Shown here: in pieces, positions 31,867 to 44,009 of the stretch
How the letters are laid out: each line of letters begins with the position of its first letter
How positions within the stretch are numbered: the first letter of the stretch is position 1
NCBI GenBank assembly: GCA_029891345.1
Contig: CM057000.1
Location: 133,288,163-133,352,162, forward strand
DNA length: 64,000 nucleotides
Source of the DNA: Dryococelus australis
Taxonomy: Eukaryota > Arthropoda > Insecta > Phasmatodea > Phasmatidae
Direction of reading: 5' to 3'
Notes under the pieces: model-generated
Told to the model about the DNA's origin: nothing
Databases searched by the model: none
The model's input: only the letters and a program-made list of their open reading frames with translations
Program-made: the position numbers and the translations under genes

Positions 31867-32106
31867 CAGGTAATTCACGGTAAGGCGAGCACTTTTGAAA
31901 GACCTCTCATTTCGAATAATAGTCAATAAATATATTTTATTTTAGCCATATAAGTTAACTCCTTAGTGTTATGGAATGTTCAGTGTATGTTTATTACTTA
32001 CATGGCAATATTTATTTTAAAAGGTGACAAAAGGTTAAAAAAAAAAAATGCTGAAAGTAAAAGTAACTAGACCCTCAAAAGTGCTCACTTTAACGTGAAC
32101 AGCCTA
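31867..32106 (+). mobile_element. Short MITE copy 3 (240 bp)
   Basis: CAGGTAATTCACGGTAAGGC at the left, TTTAACGTGAACAGCCTA at the right, TA flanks (31865-31866 and 32107-32108). Family interior CTCATTTCGAATAATAGTCA present. Confidence 0.85.
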
Positions 32107-32436
32107 TAGTATACATATTCGTGGTATCTTCGCACTTTTTGAAACTAACTTTTGAAGAATAACCTTATGTATGACAAGAGTGGTAGTTTCCTAAAAGTCA
32201 TGTATCACAAACAATTTGTAATTAAGTTATCATAAAAGTATCTTATTTTTGGTTAAATAGAACCTTTAATTATACTTAATCTATAAATATGATATTTAAT
32301 CTATAATGGATGCAAATAAAACGAGTCAGAAAATCGGCGTGTTGGGTAATGCCTAGTAAGAAATAATGCTTTGCGAAATATTATGATAATTAGTACGCAC
32401 GAATGCGGTGCGTCGTCCCTTTGGTGTAATTTCCTA
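32107..32436 (+). repeat. Family-3 repeat
   Basis: Starts TAGTATACATATTCGTGG, contains AACTAACTTTTGAAGAATAA, GTAATGCCTAGTAAGAAATA and ACGAATGCGGTGCGTCGTCC, ends TTTGGTGTAATTTCC. The same unit lies at 58325-58623, also directly abutting a MITE. Confidence 0.65.
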
Positions 32437-32855
32437 AAGGCTATTCACGATAAAGTGAGCACTTTTCAAATCAACCTTAGAAATATGTCACTGCCCCTAC
32501 CTGCATATATTTTAACGGGCGCACTGAGTAACATGCACCCAGTAAAGTTGGTAACTATGGAGGCAAAGTAGTTCCATAACTTAACGTCGAATAAAAAGTG
32601 TTAGGTAACAATTTGTGGTAACTTAAATTACTTCTTTCGCGCTCTGTTTTTTATGCATCAGAATGTAAAAATTAGCAGATTTGTAAAATACTAACTTTTC
32701 TAACAATTCCACAGTTTCACTTGAACGACGCATTAATAAGGCGATGAGGCCCATGGCAATGTTAATTTTACATAAGGTAGAAGAATACACAACGTGAATG
32801 CAGGTAGACCCTAAGAAGGGCTTTCAAAAGTGTTTAGTTTATTGTGAACATCATT
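32437..32855 (+). mobile_element. Long MITE copy 4 (419 bp)
   Basis: AAGGCTATTCACGATAAAGT to TTTATTGTGAACATCATT with TA on each side (32435-32436 and 32856-32857). Interior as in copy 1. Confidence 0.85.
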
Positions 32856-33163
32856 TAGACTTTAATTGGGCTTCACTTGCATGAGGTGGATGGATAGCCT
32901 GAAAGCAGGACTTCAGCAGGGCTGCAGAGAAGCTGGATATAACAATGGACCACACACACGCATGCGTAACAACTGTTCACGTGTGTTTCATTTCCTGTTT
33001 GGCGCACTTCACCCCCCCCCCCCCCAATTTTTTTTCATATATCTTGCTTTTTGTTTGATACTCATTCTGGTTGTGTTGCGCTTTTTTCTCTTGTGGCTCC
33101 TGCTTGTAATTGTATGCATGTCACATACTTGTAGGTTTTTCCTTGGGATAGCATATATGACTA

Positions 33164-33587
33164 CAGGATATTCAAGGTAACATGAGCACTTTTGAAAGTC
33201 TGCTCAAGTTCTACTTGTATGCGCATTGTGCAATCTTACGCCTTACGTAAATCTAACATTTCCATGGGCCTCATCACTTTATTCATGCGTCGGTCAAGTG
33301 AAACTGTAACATTATTAGAAAAGTAAAATATATTTTACAAATAAGTTCATTTTCCACCCCGGTGCAATATTAAAAACATAAAGCAAAAAAATTACTTAAG
33401 TTATCACAAATTGTTACTTAATGCTTTTTTATTTGACGTTAATACATGGAACTACTTTCCCTCCAACTTTACCAATATGATTGGGCGCATGTCACTCAGC
33501 GTGCCTGTTCAAATATTTGCAGGTAGGAGAAGCGACACTTTTTAAATGTTTATTTCAAAAGTGCTCACTTTATCGTAAAGAGCCTTC
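33164..33587 (-). mobile_element. Long MITE copy 5
   Basis: CAGGATATTCAAGGTAACAT at the left, CTTTATCGTAAAGAGCCTT at the right; the long-family interior is present in reverse. Confidence 0.8.
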
Positions 33588-33666
33588 AGATTCCTTCTAG
33601 TAACTATTGTATATGTATGTCACATATTTGTCGACAACAGCTAACCCTGGCTCGTTTCGGTCCCTT

Positions 33667-34273
33667 TTGACGTGAATACGTCTTTAAATTCTCAACCATG
33701 GTGGGAAGAAATCCAGAAAATCCGATGATAACAAAATCGGGGAATACAATTCGGCATTGCAGCTCCGAATCTATCGTCTACATTCAAAATTCAATTATAC
33801 CACTCGATTGCCAAAGAGTAAGTAATGTTGAATGAGGACTGTAAAGCATCGCCGCTTTACAGTAATTTTGAGTTCGTTTCGGCGCGTCTCATAACTTCCG
33901 CGTAGTATAACGTTTGACTAGGAGAAGCTACGACGCTCGTTTAAGTTTCAATCGGCATTTCTCGTAAACATCAATCGATTGTGTGTTTAAAAACATTCGT
34001 GTGGTGTTGGTATGGAGAAATTGCATGCGTTTAATTAAAAAAATTAAGAAACATTAACACAATGTCAACCTATACTCGTCAAAAAGCCAAGTCAAAATAC
34101 AGAAATATTATACGGTTGGAAAGAGCATCTCAAAAGTAATCCAGTGAGATACTCATAAAACCCCATATGATCAAGTGGAGCGGTCCCGGGAACGTAAAAT
34201 AAATATCAAAGCGTCCGAGCGCGCCAACGTAGACGTATTCATGCAAAACAAACATATCCAAACCCAATTTTTT
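33667..34273 (+). repeat. 650-bp repeat family, copy C
   Basis: TTTTGACGTGAATACGTCTT to CCAAACCCAATTTTTT. The basic frame begins at an ATG here (ACACAATGTCAACC) but has a TAA after the RLERASQK segment. Confidence 0.75.
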
Positions 34274-34499
34274 ATTATATTGGGTCCATTTCCCCCCCCC
34301 CTTTTTTATTGGTGACATTCTACGTCTACAACTAACTGTTTGCTCATGATGATAGTTCAGGTAATCACTAACTCACACATTATTGCAACATTTCCGAATG
34401 ACAGGTATACGCACAGCGAAGGAGGCTTTCAGGTTAATCGCATTGCAATCGTCTGCTCCAGATATTAATCAACCCCGTGCACAAAATAAAAGAGAAACA

Positions 34500-34920
34500 T
34501 GACATATGCGGCGGACGCTGTACTACGTGCTGCAAATACAGTAGCTACGTCAGCGGAGCGCTTGTTTCCAGCGCGCGACTGCGGCTTGCCCGACAGTGGC
34601 AATTGTGATCGACTAATTACCCTCTGTCGAAAACTAGCCGAGGCCAACAGGACTAATAAACGAGCCTCGCCGAATCGATAAACTGCGGGAATCTCATTAG
34701 GGCGCGAGCCGTGATTAACCGTCCCGTAATGCGGTTTCGCGAATCGCTGCCGCGCGCCTAGCGTGGCCGGGCCTCCGTCGCCCCAGTGTCAAATATGCGC
34801 CCTTTTCCCGCCCCACGTGACCTCTACACACCCCCTACCCCGGCGGCCATTCCACCCCTCGTGAGAATATGGCGGGACACTACAAACATCCCAGGCCGCC
34901 ACAATGGTGGCTGGTGCCTC
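34500..34920. promoter_or_regulatory. CpG-rich block, possible promoter
   Basis: Dense CpG and GC in an AT-rich neighbourhood, with CACGTGAC and, near 34868, AATATGGCGGGAC, which resembles a YY1-type initiator. No supported coding frame is attached. It could be a host promoter or a GC-rich repeat. Confidence 0.3.
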
Positions 34921-34930
34921 TCGCAAACTA

Positions 34931-35169
34931 TAGGCTATTCACTGTAAAGAGGAGCACTTTCGAATGCCCTCTCATTTAGATTAATAGTCAATTAATATAT
35001 TTTATTTTAACCTTAGACGCAAACATCCGAGTGCTGTGGAATTTATACACTATGTTTATTACTTACATGGCAATAGTTAAAAAGGAGGTTAAAGGATAAG
35101 AAACGGCTGAAAGGAAAAAAAAAAATGTAACTAGGGCCTCAAAAGTGCTCACTTTACCGAGAACAGCTT
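34931..35169 (+). mobile_element. Short MITE copy 4
   Basis: TAGGCTATTCACTGTAAAGA at the left, CTCACTTTACCGAGAACAGC at the right. Its right ~60 bp is the first unit of the 118-bp array. Confidence 0.8.
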
Positions 35170-35702
35170 GATGTACTCTCTTGAAGCACTTGCGAGGTAT
35201 ACTCAAAAGGCATCATCAGGGGCAGGGCCTAGTAACAAAAAAATGTAACTAGGGCCTCAAAAGTGCTCACTTTACCGAGAACAGCTTGATGTACTCTCTT
35301 GATGCATTTGCGAGGTATACTCAAAAGTCATCATCAGGGGCAGGGCCTAGTAACAAAAAAATGTAACTAGGGCCTCAAAAGTGCTCACTTTACCGAGAAC
35401 AGCTTGATGTACTCTCTTGATGCATTTGCGAGGTATACTCAAAAGTCATCATCAGGGGCAGGGCCTAGTAACAAAAAAATGTAACTAGGGCCTCAAAAGT
35501 GCTCACTTTACCGAGAACAGCTTGATGTACTCTCTTGATGCATTTGCGAGGTATACTCAAAAGGCATCATCAGGGGCAGGGCCTAGTAACAAAAAAATGT
35601 AACCAGGGCCTCAAAAGTGCTCACTTTACCGAGAACAGCTTGATGTACTCTCTCTATGCATTTGCGAGGTATACTCAAAAGGCATCATCAGGGGCAGGGG
35701 CT
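35112..35702. repeat. 118-bp tandem array, 5 units
   Basis: The marker CAGGGGCAGGG recurs with its C at 35223, 35341, 35459, 35577 and 35695, an exact 118-bp spacing without indels. Each unit has an A-run, ATGTAACTAGGGCCTC, the MITE end AAAAGTGCTCACTTTACCGA, and a non-MITE part (TTGATGTACTCTCTTGATGC, GGTATACTCAAAAG). The first and last units differ most, which fits growth from the inside. Confidence 0.93.
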
Positions 35703-36213
35703 AGTAACAAAACAATTCAGTACTTACAGATTTGCCATTTAATGGCGCTGTCACAAAAAAAAAACATAATATTTAATAAATTTAATAAGCACCGTTCAAC
35801 TAGTAGGCATTATGTACCTCGCATAGAAAAATTAGATCACATAGTTTTTGGATAATGGAATTTTGGAATCAGAACTTTACTGTTTTCGCGATGTACAAAT
35901 AAATTAAACGATAATATAGACATAACATTTAAAGTTGGCAGAAAAGTCATGTCTTAATCATGTTAAGGTATGTTTAGCAAAATTTAATTGACAGAAAATC
36001 AGACAATTAAAAATAAAATAAAAGTTAACATTGCTTTGTCTGGATATTTTTTATTACGAAAACATTTGACAGTGTTATTTAAAATATTTCATTAAATAAT
36101 TCATAGTATTTTATATCAATATGAATCATCTCATTTTGGTAAGCGAGTTGGTTATTATAATCAGTGCATCACAAATCACAGAAAATTTGTTATTTTGAGA
36201 TGATATTATTAAA
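35703..36213. other. No gene seen
   Basis: Very AT-rich spacer without recognised features. Confidence 0.4.
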
Positions 36214-36846
36214 AAAATGGGGCGTGGCTCTGTTGGAGACACGGCCGTTTGTTTTGCGTGAATACGTCTACGTTGACGCGCTCGGACGCCTTGATGTTTT
36301 TTCTATGTTCCCGGCACCGCTTCACTCGATCACATCGTGTTGTACGGGTATCACTGGATTGCTTTTGAGATGCTCTTTCCAACCGTATACAATTTCTGTA
36401 TTTCGAATTGGGTTTTTGACGAGTATAGGCCGGCATTGTGTTAAGTTTTCTTAATTTTTTTTACATTAAACGCATACAATTTCACCATAACCATGCCATA
36501 CAAATGTTTTTGTACACGCAATCGATTGATCCTGATGAGAGCTGTCGATTGAAGTCCAAACGATCGTCGTAGCTTCTCCTAGTCAAAAGTTATACTACGC
36601 CAAAGTTATGAGACGCGGCGAATCTAACTCAAAATCCTTCCCGCCCGCGATGTTTCGCAGTCCTCTCTCAACGTAACATTTCCTTTGATCCTTTGGCAAT
36701 CGAGTGGCTTAATTGAATTTTGAACGTACACCATAGATTCGGAGCTGCGATGCCAAATTGTATCCCCCGATCTTGTTATCGTCGGATTTTCTGGATTGCC
36801 TCTCACGACAGTTGCAAATTTAAAAAAAACGTATTGGCGTCAAAAA
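36214..36846 (-). repeat. 650-bp repeat family, copy D
   Basis: Reverse copy starting AAATGGGGCGTGGCTCTGTT. The minus strand has an ATG-initiated open frame of about 75 codons (MPAYTRQKPNSKYRN, then KASERVNVDVFTQNKRPCLQ); the plus strand is also open for 96 codons. Confidence 0.78.
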
Positions 36847-37425
36847 TTTTGCTCTGTAAAATATCTTTATGTGAGAAAGTTGGACTTGTAAGCAATGTGT
36901 ACTAGTTGATGTTTTGTTTGTGGCTAGTCGCCTCAATCCCCGTAAAAGCAGTCTCCTCCTGAAGCCACTCATGGCACACAGTGTCGTTTCCATTGCTGGA
37001 AGCATACATACCTTGAAATCCTTTTCTGGGACAGTGGTGAGTAGAGAAATGTAAAATTCCTGTTATTATTTGCAATTAGGCTGAACTTCACAGTACTGTA
37101 TAGACCGAAGCCTGCGTCATTTCCCCATTGGCTGTTGCATATATGTGAAGCCACGCCTTTTTGTAACTGAACTGCACTTGATTGGAGAGCACAATTGTTA
37201 AGGGTTCGTTTATTAGTGCAGAGTTGCCCAGTGAGTGTCAGATAAATTATTGCGGCCCGATGACAAACGTATTGCAAAGGTACACATGTTTAAAGTTTAA
37301 AACGAATTCTGTAGGTCTCTAGTGATGAGAAGTTGCCTCATCGCATCCTGTTGGATTTCTTCGACGTCTTAACTTATTACTCCTTCCAAATGGGGTTTGA
37401 TTTTTTGGGAGAGGCAACTTCGCAG
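36847..37425. other. No gene seen
   Basis: Unassigned sequence between a repeat copy and an LTR-element remnant. Confidence 0.35.
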
Positions 37426-37429
37426 GCTC

Positions 37430-39640
37430 AGGGCCGGTCTTTGGCATTTTTCAAGTGTGCTGTCCTTGAATTCACTTCATCGCTAGGGCGGAAAACACGT
37501 AGCGCTGTCCTACCAGGTCAGTAGTGCCAGGAACTACCAGTTCGTAACAGTTTGTTTAGGCCTCTTGCCTCGCCTCATATGGTCTTTATTAAAACCAAAT
37601 GTCCTGGTTTAAGCTTATTAATTTTAGATTTCTTATCTCGCTTAATTCTTGTGCCAGCTGCTACATGCAGTCTTCTGCTTACAATCGCTGTCAGTTCCTC
37701 ACGCAAGTATTCTCAGAAGATCTGGCAATAAGGCGGGGCCAAAGATAGCCGATTTTTTAATTGGTAAAGATTTCCCAAGGGGTCAGATCCGTAGTGTCAT
37801 GGACTGAGTGATTTTCCTGACTCTCCTTAGTTTAACATGCTGTATGCAGCTGGTTACTGGTCAGCTCTGCTGACGCTTCTCCATCTGAGTTGTGGGGGAG
37901 CGGGCGTAAACACAGGCATGCGCGGGTCTAGTGGCCTCTGATTTTCAAAATACCCTGGACTAGGATGATTTGTGCAGCCTGGTTGTACTGGATTAGATAT
38001 TGTGCCTGTGTTGGGAGGCGGAAATACAATCTGTGTAGCGTTCGCACACACATTCTGTGCTACGCCTCCTTGTTTACTCTGCTGATCGACAGCCATATCA
38101 CTTTTCTGGCCAGTATTCTTGGGCAGTGTTTGGTGCCCTCGCGCCTGCGGTTGTAGTATAGGTGACTGTTGTGATTCAAGGCTTCGGTCATCTTGTGACC
38201 TTTCTCCTTCCGAGTTATTCGTGTCTTCCTGGCTACCGTGGTAGCGACGATTTCGCCTGGATTAACACTTCCTTCCACGGCATGACTGTTGCACATTGTT
38301 TTGGTCGGCATAAGAGTTCACTCTATACGGTTCGAAGCATTCAACCTGATGTTCCTGCAACCCTAGGATTTTGGTCTTGCCTGTAGTTGACTTTAAAAGT
38401 AGTGGCTGGTTGCTGCGATAAAAGGGCGGAGCTCGATGAGCTAGTCCCCCTCTCTGTTAGGCTATATGCAAAGCAAACGATCTATCTGGTCGAAAGCAAG
38501 CAAACCCTCTCGCAATGGGCCTGGTAATGGTGTGGGAGTTGGTGCAACACCATGGCGATGAATCCCTCATTACTGATTGGTGGTGTCAAATGACTGGATC
38601 GTTCACAAAAGTCCGACAAATGCATCTCCAGGCTTTTCCCTTTGCATGGGAAAAAATTTTTTTCGTGAAGTTTGGCCCTCAGATTGCCCTGCACTTTAGT
38701 AATCGAAAAGTGTTCAGTTAATTAGTTTTTTATTTCAGTAAAACTTGTGATGTGGCTGCGCGCTACCTCCTACCAACAGTAAGTGGCTGAGGTTAGGGCT
38801 AGGTTGAGGCAGAGCAGCGTGTCGCTGTCGGACAGTCTGAACAATACTGCATACTCCTCAAACTTAATCAAGAGATTAATATGGTATTCTCCTATTTTTC
38901 CTTCAAATTTTCGCAGCCGTTCTGCCCACAGCTTAGACGGGTGGTGTAGGAGCGTCAACATAGGCATCGCAGGTGCTGGAGCACTAACTACAGATGCTGT
39001 AATAGGTAGACTAGTCATCTGATCTGCTACTTCCGGTTGTGCGGAGCTATCACTGGTAAGTGCTGTTCCTTCACTCGGAATTTCCTGTGTAGGTAACTGT
39101 AGGTTTTGCACGCCCACGAACACTTGAGTCAGCTGGTCGACTTTTTCTGTGACACTGGCTAACCTTTGCGCGGATGCCCTTTCAACTTGCGAAAGTCGGT
39201 CTTCCATGTGGTTATTCAATTAATCAAGTTTGTCTGTGACAGCTTCCTCAATCACAGTTCTGTTAACCGGTGAAACAGTTAGCTGTTCCAGCTCCTTCAC
39301 CCGCAGCTCAACCTCACTCACTTGCCTGGCATGGTTTATTCTAACTTGCTCCAGTTCCTCCCTAGCTTCCTGTACTTTGCTATAAACTGTAGCTAAGTAA
39401 CATGTTACTTGACACAGGTAACAAAGCGAGTGAGTGGTACTGCAATAAGCGCACAGAAGAATACACAAATAAAAGTGTAAGCAATGCAACCAACTTGAAT
39501 GAAACAAACCAAACAATAATGACAGTATTTTTAATGAAGTATTGAAAATACTAGAAGCTCGATGAAATTCAAAATTACCAGAAACAGATAAAGCTGTCAG
39601 TAAACGGCCATGAGGGTAGTCTAAATTCACAGGCTACCGA
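37430..39640 (-). pseudogene. LTR retrotransposon remnant (gag plus integrase tail)
   Basis: Minus strand. Gag-like part from about 39630: a coiled-coil stretch (SKVQEAREELEQVRINHARQ), an in-frame TAA at 39220-39222, then MEDRLSQVERASAQRLASVT, a Pro/Ser/Ala linker and AERLRKFEGKIGEYHINLLI. A decayed continuation includes KSLEMHLSDFCERSSHLT. Nearer the 3' side, about 37720-37430, one frame reads EYLREELTAIVSRRLHVAAG, then KLKPGHLVLIKT, the look of the C-terminus of a retroelement integrase. Protease, RT and RNase H are missing, so the element is internally deleted. No LTR pair is visible to me. Confidence 0.55.
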
Positions 39641-39649
39641 CTGCCAAAA

Positions 39650-40385
39650 GAGATCTTCCTCCTCCACTGCTAATGAAATTTGTTAGAAGAAAAAAAAATG
39701 GCAAAGAAGGCCAACGGGAAGCACTTAATATCCTTCGATATTGGAATAAATGCACCTTCACGGCCAGTATTTATCAATGAACCCCTGACTACTACAAACC
39801 AGATTGTATTCTAACAAGCAAGGGACCTGAGGCAGCATGGATATAAGAATAATTCCTTTTTTTTGTAACTCTATTCAATCTTTTTATTTCTGTTATGTTA
39901 AATGTATTTGTATTGTATGTTTTGAAAGGCCTATTATAATCGCATTCTTTTATCTTTTTTAATACTGTATGTTATTGTATATTTTTGTATGTTACTTAAA
40001 TATGTATGCATTACAAACTGGCAAATTTTTTTTTGGTATACCATCTCACTTGCTATTTTTCTTGTTGTAATTGATAAAAGCACCATTTTTTTAAAAATAG
40101 TTTTGAATAACTTATTCCCTACTATCAAACAATTTTGTTTTATTTGAAATTGTAGTCAATATTTCTCTTTATACTGAAGAAGAATATAACTGTACTGTAT
40201 TTCTGAAATGCCTACTTTAACTTCTTTTATACTGTTTAATACTGTGTGTTATTGTGTATGTATTGTATGTTACTATGTATACAGTCACAAACTGCCATTA
40301 TGTTTTTTGTGTGCCATTTCCCCTTTATGAACAGGGTTGTTCGTGGTAAATTGCAACCAACAAATAAACAACAACAATATATGTC
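39650..40385. other. No gene seen
   Basis: AT-rich. TACTGTATGTTATTGTATAT-like motifs recur at about 39965 and 40228, giving an imperfect internal repeat. Otherwise nothing is recognised. Confidence 0.35.
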
Positions 40386-40389
40386 CCAA

Positions 40390-40690
40390 TTTTTTTTTTT
40401 TTTTACTTTTTATCATATTAAGTGTATTACTGAAGGAAAATTTGTGAAAATGGTAAAATTTCTCAAATTAAAAGCTTGTCTATGCATTTTCCTTAAGCGG
40501 AAGAGAAAAGTAAGGCAATGCGGGCGTAGTTTAATCTGTGGGCTTTCATCACGTGTAATAAGGTCCCACTGTTTGAGATATAATTTGCACAGTACAGCAT
40601 CACGACAGAAACACTGTACGCCTTGCGCATAGGAGCGATGAGACGCTAGAGGTGCGTGTAAGTGTCGCCCGTATCTCCCCCTCGCTTCTT
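40390..40690 (+). repeat. ~300-bp dispersed repeat, copy 1
   Basis: From a T-run through TTAAGTGTATTACTGAAGGA, AAGCTTGTCTATGCATTTTC, TTTGCACAGTACAGC and ACTGTACGCCTTGCGCATAG to GTGTCGCCCGTATC. The inverted partner is at 46020-46330. Confidence 0.65.
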
Positions 40691-40876
40691 GATTGAATGC
40701 GCAGCTAGCCGCACAAATCTCTCCACTCCCTCTACTCTAGGTCTACTAGGAATCCTACGGGTATTTTAAGATACCTTGAAGTTGATGTACTCTCGCTGTC
40801 ACATATACCACAATACCGCTTGGTAAGGGAAAGGAGGTCTTCGGATTACACATATCAGTAATTACTTGACTTCGTG

Positions 40877-41115
40877 TGGGGTCGCGGTGGCTGAGGGGTT
40901 AGACTGCTCGCCTCTCAACAAGGCGAATCGGGTTCAATCCCCGGCCGCATGACTCTCAGATTTTCGCAAGTGGGAATCCTGCAGGAAGATGCCACTGGTT
41001 GGTGGATTTCTCTCAGGGATCTCCCGTTTCTCCCGCCCATGCAGTTCCGGCGCTGCTCCATTCTCACTTCATTTCACCCTCATCGGCTCTCAAGACCTCG
41101 TGGTTAATAGCCTAC
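40877..41115 (+). repeat. tRNA-headed SINE
   Basis: The head GGTCGCGGTGGCTGAGGGGT / TAGACTGCTCGCC has an A-box-like TGGCTGAGGGGTTA and a B-box-like GGGTTCAATCC with tRNA spacing. The body then contains CCACTGGTTGGTGGATTTCT, CAGGGATCTCCCGTTTCTCC and CATCGGCTCTCAAGACCTC. Transcription would be by RNA polymerase III. The head lacks clean acceptor pairing and runs into the SINE body, so it is not a functional tRNA gene. Confidence 0.8.
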
Positions 41116-41861
41116 CAAACCTCTCAACTCAACTTGACTGTTTGTGTAAAGCATTCCCACAACATTTCCCAGTATGGAGCAACAAGTAGATTAAACTTAA
41201 ATTTGATCTTCTTAGCTGATTCCCAATATTTTGTTAGTCTTCCAGTCTGGTGGTTTAAAACAGATTATCTACTAGTGTATTTTATTTTTATCGTTCCCTA
41301 TTTATATGATATTTAAAGTATACTACGGGAAATGGAACAACGAAAACAGAAAGGAAATCCACTTGTACAAGTGTACGGTCCGGTACACTGCAAGTGTTTC
41401 TGGGGATCAGTAATTCTGCTAGATCCAAGCCTGACATCTCGAAGGCCGAAGCATCGCTGAAGATTTTTCTGCGAATTCTGGGCGGGGTATGCCGCTAAGC
41501 TTGGGAGGCGGTTAGGGGAGTTTGATAAATGGTACTCTAATCGGTCCGATAGTTTTAGGGTATGGAATGGCCTGTCTTGCGTGGAATATGACGGAGAGAT
41601 CAAGTGCTTGCTGGTTGGTAGCACTGACCAGCTAGCCTGCATGTGCCAGATGTCATAGCTATTGCTTCTCTGCGTCTGACAGCAGGAGAACTGATGCAGG
41701 AGGTGGTACTGGTTCGGACGTCCTCTGTCTGCTGGCGATAGAATGAGCGGCGTGGGACCATAGCTGCATTTGGACTGGTTCGACGCCTAGGAAGGAGTCC
41801 TCTCGAATATTCTCTAGAGTGTAGCGTTGGGTGTGTAGAGTGTAAAGATTTGGGCGGCTCT

Positions 41862-42057
41862 CGACATCGAGGTCTTAAAAACCGATGAGGGTGGAGTGAG
41901 GTGAGTATGCAAGGGCAGGGGAAACTGCGAAATCCTCGAGAAAATCCGCCGACCAGTGGGATCGTCCGCACGATTCCCACATGCGAAAATCCGGGAACCA
42001 CCTCGCCGATTATCGAACCAGGTTAGCCTTGGTGGGATGCAAGTGGCCTGACCGCTA
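41862..42057 (-). repeat. SINE copy, interrupted by a MITE
   Basis: Reverse copy of the same SINE (GAGGTCTTAAAAACCGATGA, CGAGAAAATCCGCCGACCAG, CGATTATCGAACCAGGTTAG). It is cut inside the tRNA head at the TA where the MITE at 42058 begins. Confidence 0.75.
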
Positions 42058-42293
42058 TAGGCGGTTCACGGTAAAGTGAGCACTTTTTAAGGCCCTCCCA
42101 ACAGGTATTAACTGCGGATAAATATATCTTATTGAAACCTCAGGCATCAAATTTTGAGGATGGTGAAAAGTATACACCGTGTTTATTGGTTACATTGCAA
42201 TGTTTATATCAAAAAGCAGCAGGAAGATAGAAATTGGATGAAAGAAAAAATTAAGAAGGACCTTAAAAAGTGTTCACTTTACCGTGAACGCCA
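42058..42293 (+). mobile_element. Short MITE copy 5, inserted in a SINE head
   Basis: TAGGCGGTTCACGGTAAAGT to GTTCACTTTACCGTGAACGC. Interior ACTGCGGATAAATATATCTT and GTATACACCGTGTTTATTGG match the short family. Confidence 0.8.
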
Positions 42294-42779
42294 TCGTGGC
42301 CCCCTGTTGGGTCACGCTACTTTCATATTGACTGCTTATCTCTTGAAATATGCACATTGTACTCTGCAACGTTGCAACCCTGATAAGAGAATATACATAC
42401 ACATGTTTTCACAACCACTGGCCAGTGTTACATCAGACTTGAAGGAGATCAAATTACGGTGTGTAATAAAATAGGTGGTTCTAACTTTCTCAAGTTACAT
42501 TTGGATTCTGAGTTGATATCTTTCTACCAGGTTCAATATTTACCAGCTGGAGAGGTGCCGCGTAAAATACACGCGTATAGCAGTTGTTTGTATCGGGGCA
42601 TAGTGTTGTAACTTGTAGAGGTCAATATTTAAATCTCCGGTTATTTACGGGCAAGGCGTTTTGGAGCGGCAATATTTTCACGGACTATATCTTTTGTACG
42701 TTTGAGAGGCAAGGAAAACTGTTCACCTTTAAGACATTGCAAAAGGAAAATGTTGCGTATCTCTTCACTCACTTACTGA

Positions 42780-43330
42780 CAGTACTTAAAAGTTGAACAA
42801 AGCGTGGTGCAGGGATCACGCAGGCGGGACATCTAGAGGCTACTGGCTGGCAAGTGACGACAGCGCAGGGACCCGGGGGGTCGGGAAGGGGTAGTTCGTG
42901 GGTGGTGTGGGGGGTTGGGAGGGGTTGGTGCGGGTTAATAAGGCACCGCCGCAGGACGGCCGCGCAACACTCGTCTGAGAGAGGGCGCGCGAACAAATAA
43001 CAGCAGTGGGGTTTAATTAGTTCCTGTGCCTGCAGAGCCGCGCCACATACCCCCTACACAACCACCCCCCGGGCAGCTCGCGGGGGTGCGGCCATCATAC
43101 AGCACCCCGGGGAGGCCCGCGACTCACTGTGCACCCCCTCCCCTTTACCCCCCCTAGGCCGTTCCAAGCAAATTGATTTGCTGCCTAGCGCACGTCGTGC
43201 TAATTACGTGGAGGTGAAGTGTGGACGGCCTTTAAGGCGAATCCCCCAGTAAACAATTTTTAAACGCATCAAGGTCACGTGTTACCATGAAGGGGCGTAG
43301 CGACGGGCCGCTCTCAAGACTGCGATATGC
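42780..43330. promoter_or_regulatory. CpG-rich block, possible promoter or regulatory island
   Basis: About 550 bp with very high GC and many CpGs, including long G-rich and C-rich runs (GGGACCCGGGGGGTCGGG, CCACCCCCCGGGCAGCTCGC), E-box-like CACGTG near 43276 and homeobox-core TAATTA at 43013 and 43200. No supported frame. It may be a host CpG island; a gene should then lie outside the assigned repeats. Confidence 0.35.
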
Positions 43331-43339
43331 ACACTCGCT

Positions 43340-43565
43340 GGTGTTGCTTCACACTTCTAAAGCCTTGCTTTAAGTTCTACTTCCATGATATTCCTCCGCC
43401 TAGTGCAAACAAAGTTTATCTAAGTCTGGAAATTTACTCTGAAGGGACGCTGCATCGCATTCGTGCACGCTCATTGTAATAACATTTCATATAAGAACTA
43501 CTTCTTACAAGGAATTGCCAACACATCTATTTTCTCTAACTACTTTTATTCGTATTACGTATAAA
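43340..43565 (-). repeat. Family-3 repeat fragment
   Basis: TAAAGCCTTGCTTTAAGTTC, ATATTCCTCCGCCTAGTGC, AGGGACGCTGCATCGCATTC and ACTACTTCTTAC match the fragment at 26290-26470. Confidence 0.65.
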
Positions 43566-44009
43566 TGAAATATTATAGTATATATTTAAACCCAAAGTAG
43601 GTTATTTTTATGTTAACAAAAGTATAAAAAACGCCGGTGATACATGAAATATTTACGAAACAACCAAACTGGGTATAGGGGGGGGGGGTGTAATTTTTTG
43701 AAAGGTTTAATTTATAAAAAAAAAAGTAATGAAACCACGAATAGATAACAGCTGAATTTTTCTCAAATTACATACGTATCAGTAGTATATTAGTACACGC
43801 TATAATAGAATGTTTACATTTTAAACAGAAAACTCCGACTGACAATACCCCTATACTTAACTAGCTAATAACTTCACACAGCAGTACACATTTTACGACA
43901 GAACTACGAACTCTTTTTTTTTTTTTTAAGTCACAACATTGATTTCGCCAAATTTGGGCAGAAATAATAGTGTGATTATAATATGAGTTCGTCTTCAGTG
44001 TATTGCAGC

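Noticed and set aside
35112..35702. CRISPR-like regular array
   Set aside because: The whole 118-bp unit repeats, including the part that would be spacer, and each unit contains a transposon end. It is a simple tandem duplication in a eukaryotic genome.
40877..40950. Functional tRNA gene
   Set aside because: A- and B-box motifs are present, but the acceptor stem does not close and the sequence runs into a SINE body found in other copies (41862, 60785).
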